A DNA stretch of 64,000 nucleotides from Fulvia fulva. Lineage: Eukaryota > Ascomycota > Dothideomycetes > Mycosphaerellales > Mycosphaerellaceae. The notes under the pieces were generated by a model. It had not been told where the DNA came from. It made no database searches and worked only from the letters and a program-made list of their open reading frames with translations. Positions 54,668 through 64,000 of the stretch are shown one piece after another; within the stretch, counting starts at the first letter, position 1; each line of letters opens with the position of its first letter. Made by a program: the position numbers and the translations under genes. The stretch lies in contig NC_063018.1 of assembly GCF_020509005.1 (NCBI RefSeq), forward strand, positions 4,340,001-4,404,000. Reading direction: 5' to 3'.

Positions 54668-55089
54668 ATGGATTCCTACATCGCGAACGTGGCAGAACAC
54701 AGAAGAACATCCTCAAGGCGACCCAGCTCCTTCGTATGGTTCGTCGAATTACCCATTATACGGCCAGTACATCAGAAGATCCGCGACCACAAACGACGAC
54801 ATGATGTCCAAGAGATGATCTCAACATCGACGGAGGATATTCAAAAGTCCATTGTCGAAGATGGTGTAACTGCCTGGTCAGACTCTGTACGCAGCCAATT
54901 CGTAAGTTGTCGCTCCCTTCCCTGCAGGCCTTGACTGTCGCTAAATGGAATCGCAGCCCCGAAACTCGAGCCTTCGTTGGAAGAAGCGAAGACGAATTGC
55001 GCCTCTGGCACAGGAAGGTTTTATGGGAGGACCGCCTCGATATAGCGCTGTTGGCGCGGCATGTTGAACGACGAATGAAGGTTGAATGA
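54668..55089 (+). CDS. Doubtful small two-exon gene
   Basis: Exon 1 (54668-54901) encodes 78 residues, basic then helical (VHQKIRDHKRRHDVQEMI, then STEDIQKSIVEDGVTAW), and ends at a perfect GTAAGT donor. Acceptors are unclear. TCGCAG at 54956 gives a normal 55-nt intron but leads into a low-complexity basic frame. The frame that looks more protein-like (ETRAFVGRSEDELRLWHRKV and LDIALLARHVERR) would need an intron of only 26 nt. No family recognised. Confidence 0.35.
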
Positions 55090-55283
55090 CTGATGAGAAA
55101 CGGATCATGTATACATATTGAGAAAGCAGCCTGTTCGGTAATGAAATTTTGATGGGCAAACTCGACTGTGGCACTCGGTCGGTCTGTGCAGTGGCTCAGC
55201 ACTCCTGCATCCACTTTCACCCAGCTCGACTTTCGGCTAAATTCATCAAATTTAAGCGAGTTTTATCCAGAACGAAAGGCACG

Positions 55284-57176
55284 ATGGCCGAAGCGCTCAT
55301 CAACGACTACCTCCGGAGCAAGGGCTTCGAGCCCAATGAGTTGTCTCTCGTCGGGAAGGCGATGCTCGCTGCACGCCTGGGAGTCGCAGCGCGGCGCGCT
55401 CCTCCTCCTCCCACATAGTCTGTGGGAGAGGAGATCCGCATCGCCCCCTGCGCCTACCCATCACCACCACGGCTGTACGATCCGGAAGACCCCTTCGCCG
55501 ACATTGTCGGCCTCACCCCGCGCAAGGCACCAAGGCCTCCACCAAAGTTCTGCTTGCCGAGCGCGGCCGAAACGCCCGCTCGAGCACCACAGACCGCGTC
55601 GGACGTGTTTGCACCACCACCACGCGCGCCCACTCCACCACCTCCACCACCGCCGCCGGCCATGCAATCAAGGCTGCAGCCATTCGCGCTGGCAGACCGC
55701 AGCAGAAGAAGGCCAAAACTGACGGACCCATACCCGGAGCTCGAAGGGCTACTACACCACCTCCCACAATCAGCACGCGAGATGCCAGCACCAGCACCGC
55801 AACCAGCACCACAGCCGCCAGTCGTCACCAAGAGACGAGAGCGCAAGATTGATATCCTCATACGCCAGAAGATCGAAGACGAGGTCAAGGAGGGCAGAGT
55901 CCCAATCATCACGCCATGCTACAACAACCTGGACGACCCGGCGCGTCCCATGCCTCAATACCTCAAGGAGCGTCTCGAAGGCACATCAGCAGCACAGCCG
56001 ACACGAAAACACGCCAAGCAACCAACACGCGACGCGCCGAAGAACTTCATGCTCCCACCCATGACAGACGTGACGGATCGAGTCAACAACCGGTCGACAG
56101 TCCAGACGTCTCACACCGACGCGAAACCCATTGTCAACGACGCACGAAAGCGTGTCAGACGACCTAGATCGCGCCCGGACACTTCGTATCTCACAAGGCC
56201 TCAAGAGAGCGCCACAGTCACATCAGCACCACAGCACCCACGCTCAGCACTCGAAGATATCATCCGCGACGCGCCTAACGATGTGATTGGTGAAGAAACA
56301 TACGCCTCCCTCAGAGGTATGGCGGAGGTAGACAAAGATCACCTTGAGGAGAAGCCAGAAGAGCACTCCATTGACAGAAAAGACGACATCCTCGAAGAGG
56401 AGAAGTCGCATCATCTCAGCGAAGATGAGGAACATGACCTGACCCAAATGGAAAAGGATCAACGACAGGAAGACCTCGCATTAGAGGCCCTGAACAAGCG
56501 GCTGAACATCACACACACCACTGTACAGGACGCCAACCGTGGCTTGCGCCGACTCTCGAACCAGATGAATGTTGCTAAGGACATCAAGCCGCTGCTGGAA
56601 GAATCTCGAGCAGAACCACCACGAAGCATTGCATCTCAGCATACAGAGCAACCTCAGATCATCGCGACCCAGACTCATGTCTGCTGCGACTGCCACAAAC
56701 ATCATCAATCCGTCTGGGGACAACTTTGGACAGAATTCTCAAGCAATTTCTACACGTACGACGCGACACGGAATTTCTATCACAACATCACTTGGCTTGG
56801 TTGGACTGTCATCCTTTGGATAATCTGGTTCATGACCGAGATGGCACTCTATCCATATTACGCCAACGAGCTCTTTGGACCATTGTTCCCGTTCGTGACG
56901 ATGAACGTCTGTCTTCGACCATTCATGCCTATTCTTGTACCAACATTCCGATTCTTATCATGGGCTATTGGCACGCTATTCAACATTGCTTTCGGGGAGA
57001 CAGCTACTAGTAATGGCCGAGCACCACCGGGCAGAGTCACAAATCGAGTATTACATACAGCAGCGAGCATACCTGCAACGACGGCGAGCATCACTAAGGA
57101 TATCGTGTACAGCACATGGGAGGCAGTGAACGAGCTGAACGAGCATATGGGCATGGGCTATGATGATTATCTTTGA
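55284..57176 (+). CDS. Pro-rich membrane protein with an in-frame TAG near the N-terminus
   Basis: ATG 55284 gives MAEALINDYLRSKGFEP and LVGKAMLAARLGVAARRAPP, then TAG at 55416-55418. The same frame then continues (SVGEEIRIAPCAYPSPP) without a break to 57176. There is no ATG just after the TAG, so the two parts belong together. Either the TAG is a nonsense change or it lies in an intron. The sequence ctcctcctcctcccacatag is a strong acceptor, and a GT at 55350 would give a 69-nt in-frame intron with the poor donor GTCGGG. The protein has a Pro-rich N-terminal part, a long charged acidic/coiled-coil middle, HVCCDCHKHHQSVW and a hydrophobic C-terminal region with two or three membrane segments (LGWTVILWIIWFMTEMALY; LFPFVTMNVCLRPFMPILV). 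Function unknown. Confidence 0.65.
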
Positions 57177-57779
57177 AAGCGCGCGCGATTGGATGATCAC
57201 TGGATTAGCGAGGCGTTTGGAAACTTCGATTGGGATACTGCTTGCATGAAACGCGTTTGAGTGTGTTGAGGCTCGTTGAAGCGTTCAGAGCAAGGCGTTG
57301 GGAAATGGTTTGGGATACTGCACTGTGCATAACAGCATAGGAAAGCGCTTTAGCGCGCCGTAGAGGACTATGCCTCCGGCTTGATGATGAACGACTGTAC
57401 GACTGATCTGTGCTCACATCTGTTCATTTCCTTGTCCACACGCGTGCTTCTCATAATAGATCTATGTGCCAACTCCGACTCCTTCCATCCAACTGCTCGT
57501 TTTCGCTTGGCCCCTGCATTTGACGTGTGCAAGCCACGTCTTCGAAAGTGGAAGGGTCCAACACAATCCACAAAGTCTAAAGGAGGACACATCTTCCTGT
57601 CTACAACAAACAAATCCCACCAGGCAATCACTTTCATGCTCAGAGAAGTCGAAGCTCTGCATACGACTCGAGACATACCGCAAACTGAGCAATAACACAA
57701 AAGTCTCAACAACCAAGCAGCAACTCCCGAACGACAAACGAGCGCGCACGAAACTTCGACCTCCCTCCCTTCCGCAACC
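57177..57779. other. Intergenic
   Basis: 603 bp, no supported gene. C/A-rich GOT1 leader at the right end. Confidence 0.5.
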
Positions 57780-58295
57780 ATGCCTACATTATGGCTCTCA
57801 GACAGCCAGAAAATCGGCGTAGCCTTCTGCACAGGTGGTAAGTACTCCGTCCATTCCTCCCTCCAACCCAATCCCACCCCACCTCAGCACTAAACTAACA
57901 CCGTCCCCCTTCCACCAGGCGGCTTCTTCCTCCTCTTCGGCCTAATCCTGCTCTTCGACCGCGCCCTCCTCGCCATGGGCGACATCCTCTTCCTAATCGG
58001 CATAACCCTCCTTCTCGGGCCCAGTCGAACCTTCCTCTTCTTCGCGCGAAAACAGAAATGGCGAGGGACCGCGGCCTTCTGGGCTGGGATTGGGCTCATT
58101 TTGGTGCGGTGGCCGTTCGTGGGGTTTGTCGTGCAGTGCTATGGGATGTTTATATTGTTTGGGGAGTTCTTCAAGACGATTGCTGGGTTTGCATATAATG
58201 TGCCGGTGGTGGGGCCTTATCTTGCGAGGGCGTTGAGTGTGGCGGGTGATAAGGCCGGGGCGGAGGAGAGGGCGCATAAGGATTTGCCGGTGTGA
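57780..58295 (+). CDS. GOT1: Got1-type Golgi transport protein
   Basis: Exons 57780-57837 and 57919-58295, intron of 81 nt (GTAAGT..CCACCAG), 144 residues, the normal size. Starts MPTLWLSDSQKIGVAFCTGG, then four hydrophobic segments: GFFLLFGLILLFDRALLAMG, ILFLIGITLLLGP, FWAGIGLILVRWPFVGFVVQ and MFILFGEFFKTIAGF. RTFLFFARKQKWRGTAAFW is a typical Got1/Sft2 loop. It acts at the ER-Golgi step of vesicle traffic as an integral membrane protein. Tail-to-tail with the DAHP synthase gene, with about 190 bp between the stops. Confidence 0.93.
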
Positions 58296-58487
58296 GGGAG
58301 AGGGCGGTGAGGGAGAGTTTGGGAAGAGATGGGCTAAGAGCATTGGGCCAAGAGGATACATCATGAGCTTTTTGAGCGCGAGGTCTACCAAGCGGGCACG
58401 CTGACGTGGACTGGAACGGTATGCGACTTCTATGGTATACGGCAACCGCGCCTCAAGTCCTCCGACGACGGCGATGGGCACACATCT

Positions 58488-59780
<1,293 letters not shown>

Positions 59781-60912
59781 GGTGGTGAGTGTGTTCTGCT
59801 GTGAGGGCAGCTTTCAAGGTTGATCTGTGGCGCGAAAAGTGCGTGGTGTGACGCTGGTAAGCAGTGTGCTGACGGCTGGTTTGAATGTGCGTCGAAGATG
59901 CTGCCAATAGCTCTGTGGGAGGATCGAGGAAACGAAGGAAGATGTCGGGATGTAAGAGGTAGAGGAGTCACTGCAGAGTTTCACGATAATAGTCACCGCT
60001 CTCGAATTCCTTTGAAGCCAAGTTATGCCACCTGTAGCAAGGCAAGGATCGGCCTCGGTCCTAATATGACGGATGACGGCCAAATCCTCATTCACGTGGG
60101 ACGTATGTATCCACCGTGCTATCGATAGTAGGTCATCCACGATCTGCAGTGTGAAAGAGTGAAGATATCGTGTCTAACACTATTTGACTAGCGGCCTCGG
60201 CCTGATGCGATGATTCTCGATGCAGCAAGCAAGCGGTTCCGGAACTGGTCACGCCACGATATTGACACCATGCCGGCAAACGCAGAGTGTCAGATATGAG
60301 CACTCGCAGCTCAAGATCGATGCAGCAGAAAGCTGGTCTCCTGCGTACATCGAACAAAAGAACAATGCGAAGAATTTCAGCGATAGTATTGCAGTTGCCA
60401 CAAACTGCCAACAAGCACAAACGAGCACGTGGAGGCTCATCGCGCGACCACGCGACCACTCAATGCAAGGCATCTCGCTGTATCGAACTTCACCATCGCT
60501 TGAGAGGAGTGTGCAGTACCTGATATGCTTGATTATTTTGAACAGAGTCACGGTGGACTCGAAGCCGGAATAGAACTATTCTAAGCTTTGTCGCACCTTC
60601 CATCGGCCACCCCGCCTTGCCATTATTGTGACCCCACCTCGTCCTCACGCGGCCAGAAATTCTTGACTCATTCATTTCATTCGACACACACTGCGATCAC
60701 ATACCACAGTCGCTACCAGCCAGGCTCCACTCGCTGGCTATATCGACACCATATCGACATACGCTGGCCACACAACACACTGTCGTTGGAGTACTTCACC
60801 TGTGGCGGTCGGGTGAGCACCACAATATAGCACTGGCGATTGGATATCCATACAGGAACTATATCCGCAGCAGAATCACACATGAAAGACACCAATCTAC
60901 AGCACATGCAAC
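59781..60912. other. Divergent intergenic region between DAHP synthase and BRF1
   Basis: 1.13 kb, no supported gene. Contains two Gcn4/Cpc1-like sites described separately. Confidence 0.5.
59965..60670. promoter_or_regulatory. Gcn4/Cpc1-type sites upstream of DAHP synthase
   Basis: GTGACTC (minus strand, 59971-59965) lies about 190 bp before the DAHP synthase start. TGACTCA (plus, 60664-60670), a perfect Gcn4/Cpc1 core, lies 890 bp from it and 250 bp before BRF1. Aromatic amino acid genes are standard targets of cross-pathway control. Short motifs can occur by chance. Confidence 0.35.
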
Positions 60913-63543
60913 ATGGCGCCGACAGTGCCATCTCGTCGACCACCCGGTAGACTTGCCAGTTTGAAAGGCGGACCGCCAAAGAGACGTGGGCCGCCGAAGA
61001 AGCCCGCTGCAGCAGCCAAGAATGAATGTCCAAATTGTAAAAGCACCGAGCTCGAAGAGACCGACGGCCTGATTGTGTGCAAGCAATGTTATCAACAGGT
61101 GGGCGAATCCAACATCGTTGCAGAAGTCACCTTCGAGGAAAATGCTGGCGGGCGCGCAACTGTTCAGGGTGGCACCGTCAACGACAACTCTCGCCACGCA
61201 AGGACTCTGAACTCGGCTACCTTTCGCAAGATTGGTGGTGGCGAGCGTAATAGTATGGCAGATGCTCAACAGGCAGGAAAGAAGGCCTTGGAAGCGATTT
61301 GTCCCAAGCTGGGTGTGGAGTCCAACGTGAAGACTCAAGCCGAGTCTATTTGGATCATGGCCGCGGGCATCAACTTCTCCGCTGGTCGCAGGACAGATGA
61401 AGTCGTTGCAGCATGTCTATACGCCGCTTGCCGCCGACAGAAAGAGAACAATGTTCTACTGATGGACATTGCCGAGTACCTGAAGATCAACGTCTTCAGG
61501 CTGGGTGAAGTGTACAAGGACCTGTGCAAGGAGCTATACCTCAACAACGAGAGCGTCGGTAACCAGAACCTCGTCGAGCTGGAGCCGCTCATCTTCAAGT
61601 ACTGCCAGAAGCTGCAGTTTGGAGACAAGACCAAGGATGTCAGCCAAGATGCTCTGCGCATCATCAAGCGTATGAACCGTGACTGGATTGTGTCTGGTAG
61701 ACACCCGGCTGGACTGTGCGGAGCTTGCATCATCCTCGCTGCTCGCATGAACAACTTTCAACGCAGCGTTCGAGAAGTCGTGTATGTCTCAAAGGTTGCC
61801 GACATCACCATCGCGAAGCGAGTCGAAGAGTTTCGACGGACGAAGAGTGCTGGCCTCAACGTCACCGATTTTCGCAATGTTGCCTTGAAGATCAAGCACC
61901 AGCACGATCCACCTTCCGTGTACCTCGATGAACGCAAGGACAAGATCATGGCCCGGAGACGAGCCAAACGAGAGGAGCACGTTCGCATGAGTGTCGCTCG
62001 ACGATCTGAAGGCCGCGAGTCTCAGCCTATCGATATACAAGATGGCGCGACCGATGCCTCGTCTCGCCTATCATCGCTCGTCCCTGGAACACCAGCGCCC
62101 GATGCGCCTCCTTCAGCTCAACAACAGGCTCCGGTCGCACAAATGGTAGCACCCCAGATGACACCGCCAGCTACACAAGAAACTCAAGCTCAAAGTACAA
62201 CAGCGGAATGGAGTCTAGGCCCGCCCATCCCGCAGTTGACACCTCCCGCGACACAAGAATCGAACAAGAGAAAGTCTCCCGAGCATGACGATACACCTAA
62301 TGACCAGAACAAGCGACAGCGCACCGGTTCAGAGCAGCAGACAGCACCGGGCTTACCACCTGGTGAAGTACAGCCGCCGTTGCGCATCGATGCCGATGGC
62401 TATGCAATCCCTGCGTTGCCTGTCCCCGTGGACGCCCCAGCTGTCGTCGTAGTAGTAGAAGAAGAAGAGCCAGCGCCGCCGCCGAAACGTGGTCGAGGTC
62501 GGCCCAAAAAGGTTGAGCCCCCGCCAATTGATATCTCTCGCGAGGAACTGGACGCCGAAGACTACCTCGAACTGCAGATTGAGCAGGCATTGAAGAACGG
62601 CGAGGTCCAGGAGTCCATGAGCGAGGTCGAGAAGGTGCGAGAGGATGAGGAAAGAGAGAAGCGGATAGCCGAAGAAGCCGAACGAGCTCGATTGCTGGCT
62701 GAGAAACAGCAGAAGATTGACACCGACAAGATCAAAGCGCGCAGAGAAGCACGCGGTCAGAATTGGTGGGGAGAAGCTCCTGAGTGGAGTCCCGGTGAGA
62801 TCCTTACTGCGGAAGAGCTTGAGAAGGAGTTCGCAAACGACCCCGAGGTCGGCAACTGCTTGCTCGATGCAGACGAGGTCAGAATCAAGGAGCAAATCTG
62901 GGTGGCGCACAACGAGGACTGGCTGCGGAAACAAGCTGAGAGAGACTTGCTTGCCAAAACCCAAAAGGCCAACGGTGGCAATAAACCTGGCAGAAAGAGC
63001 AAGAAAGGCGACAAGATCAAGAAGAAGCGTAGCAAGATGGGCGACGGTTCGGTCTTGACGGAGAGCAACACACCCATTGAGACCCCAGCCGATGCTGCTC
63101 GAGCTATGTTGGAGAAGCGTGCCCCACAGAAGTCTGCCCACGTCGACTTCAGCGCGCTGCAACGTATCTATGGTAGAGAGACGCCTTCGAGAGCCAGCAG
63201 CTCAAGCCCAGACGACAGTGGCACACCAAGCAGAGAGCAAAGCCGAAATGGTAGCGAATCTCCAGGGCCTTCAGAACCTGATGATCGTGGCGCTCCAGCT
63301 CGTCGCCGCCGCAGCAGTGCAAGTGCCCAAGCTGGTGATCAACAAGAGCCGGCTGCAGAGAATGATCCGTGGGCTGTCTTTGGCGAAGATCCGCCGAGAG
63401 AAGACGAGGAAGAAGAGGCAGCCGACTTCAACAAGGCCACCGACGAGTTTGGTGCCCTTCAATTCGACAATGGGAGTGACGACGGGAGTCCACAGCCTTA
63501 TGATTATAACGAAGATGACTACGGCGACCAGGAGGAGGTATAG
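60913..63543 (+). CDS. BRF1: TFIIIB subunit Brf1
   Basis: Single exon, 876 residues. The N-terminal zinc ribbon has Cys at 39, 42, 56 and 59 (ECPNCKSTELEE, VCKQCYQQ). Two TFIIB-like cyclin repeats follow, with the blocks GRRTDEVVAACLYAACRR, FRLGEVYKDLC, GRHPAGLCGACIILAARM and VREVVYVSKVADITIAKR. The long C-terminal half is low in complexity (Pro/Gln-rich) with an AT-hook-like GRGRPKKV. The Brf1 homology block (DAEDYLELQIEQAL, GQNWWGEAPEWSPGE and AHVDFSALQRIYG) contacts TBP and Bdp1. The C-terminus is acidic. It recruits RNA polymerase III to tRNA and 5S genes. The start ATG is preceded by a C/A-rich leader and gives a basic N-terminus. Confidence 0.95.
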   Translation: MAPTVPSRRPPGRLASLKGGPPKRRGPPKKPAAAAKNECPNCKSTELEETDGLIVCKQCYQQVGESNIVAEVTFEENAGGRATVQGGTVNDNSRHARTLNSATFRKIGGGERNSMADAQQAGKKALEAICPKLGVESNVKTQAESIWIMAAGINFSAGRRTDEVVAACLYAACRRQKENNVLLMDIAEYLKINVFRLGEVYKDLCKELYLNNESVGNQNLVELEPLIFKYCQKLQFGDKTKDVSQDALRIIKRMNRDWIVSGRHPAGLCGACIILAARMNNFQRSVREVVYVSKVADITIAKRVEEFRRTKSAGLNVTDFRNVALKIKHQHDPPSVYLDERKDKIMARRRAKREEHVRMSVARRSEGRESQPIDIQDGATDASSRLSSLVPGTPAPDAPPSAQQQAPVAQMVAPQMTPPATQETQAQSTTAEWSLGPPIPQLTPPATQESNKRKSPEHDDTPNDQNKRQRTGSEQQTAPGLPPGEVQPPLRIDADGYAIPALPVPVDAPAVVVVVEEEEPAPPPKRGRGRPKKVEPPPIDISREELDAEDYLELQIEQALKNGEVQESMSEVEKVREDEEREKRIAEEAERARLLAEKQQKIDTDKIKARREARGQNWWGEAPEWSPGEILTAEELEKEFANDPEVGNCLLDADEVRIKEQIWVAHNEDWLRKQAERDLLAKTQKANGGNKPGRKSKKGDKIKKKRSKMGDGSVLTESNTPIETPADAARAMLEKRAPQKSAHVDFSALQRIYGRETPSRASSSSPDDSGTPSREQSRNGSESPGPSEPDDRGAPARRRRSSASAQAGDQQEPAAENDPWAVFGEDPPREDEEEEAADFNKATDEFGALQFDNGSDDGSPQPYDYNEDDYGDQEEV

Positions 63544-64000
63544 CCTGTCCGTGTGGTCGGGCAAGATGCATGCTGCGCGCTGTGCGCAATACGATCCAGT
63601 TCCGATCAACTCTTGAACAACGACAGAAGCTTGTGTCTTGTAGATAGTCCACTTGCAACGATGGCCATTGGCTACATGCTACATAGTGACCTCCCAAGGA
63701 AAGTGTACGATTGTGCTCAAGTCTGAGGCTCTTGCGGCTTCAAAATCCGCATACGGTAGACGGTGAGCAGCACTATCGCCATTTCCTTTTACCTCCAGTC
63801 TAACAGTCGCCCATGTTCTGCGAGAGGTCGACGGAATTTGCGTCTCGCATACTCAGCTGCCGCTCTTTGGCGGTCTGGGCGTGGTGTAGTCTTGTGTATC
63901 TGAGTCTCGCTGCCGACCTCGATGACCGACTTGCTGGTATGTACGGCACATGGTATGTTGACAAGCACGCTCTGCAGGGACGTGGTTGGTTGAAGGAGTC
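63544..64000. other. Terminal intergenic stretch
   Basis: 3' region of BRF1 and further sequence to the window edge; nothing supported. Confidence 0.5.

Noticed and set aside
55461..55812. Gly/Ala/Val-rich antisense frames opposite the Pro-rich protein
   Set aside because: Mirror of Pro/Ala-rich codons on the sense strand.

Overview
The window looks like nuclear DNA of a filamentous ascomycete, most likely a Dothideomycete. Introns are short (about 44 to 130 nt, GT..AG, often with CTAAC or CTGAC branch points). The housekeeping proteins are fungal: RCC1, BRF1, GOT1, a Hac1-type bZIP, Rds1 and DAHP synthase. Orphans and Dothideomycete-type secreted proteins sit among them. No species is claimed. 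Gene density is about one per 2 kb. No rRNA, CRISPR or prokaryotic element was seen.

Layout. 1-3.3 kb: two tandem minus-strand relatives of a fungal family with a C-terminal HicA-like fold (one runs off the edge, one is broken), next to an interspersed repeat carrying a nested insert. 4.2-14.9 kb: an accessory region with a secreted DUF7137-like protein, a Cys-rich secreted protein with a decayed tandem copy, a small Zn2Cys6 protein with a (EAQ) expansion, an orphan with an in-frame TAG, a tandem pair of unknown signal-anchor proteins and a five-exon Gly-rich secreted protein. 16.7-25.7 kb: argininosuccinate synthase, RCC1, an F-box protein, a dead NTF2-like copy, an unknown protein and a Rab GTPase. 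26-39 kb: a split tRNA-Pro-like locus, a Ser/Thr/Pro-rich wall protein, a cyclin, a small unknown protein, Rds1, the second repeat copy, a Tom6-like protein and an unknown protein. 39.6-42.9 kb: guanine deaminase and the Hac1/HacA regulator. 42.9-46.1 kb: gene-poor, with a 45-bp perfect inverted repeat. 46.2-54.2 kb: a flavin monooxygenase with a frameshift, then a likely sugar/polyol cluster made of an MFS transporter, a divergent Zn2Cys6 regulator and an SDR oxidoreductase. 54.7-63.5 kb: a doubtful small gene, a membrane protein with an in-frame TAG, GOT1, DAHP synthase and BRF1.

The strongest mechanistic signal is in the Hac1 homologue. Two CTGCAG sites lie exactly 20 nt apart, the first in the 7-nt loop of a perfect 8-bp hairpin. 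Removing the 20 nt switches the reading frame to a different C-terminus, which is the hallmark of Ire1-mediated splicing. Two other themes recur. Several genes carry single disabling lesions. Many genes have a C-rich 5' half and a G-rich 3' half on the coding strand.
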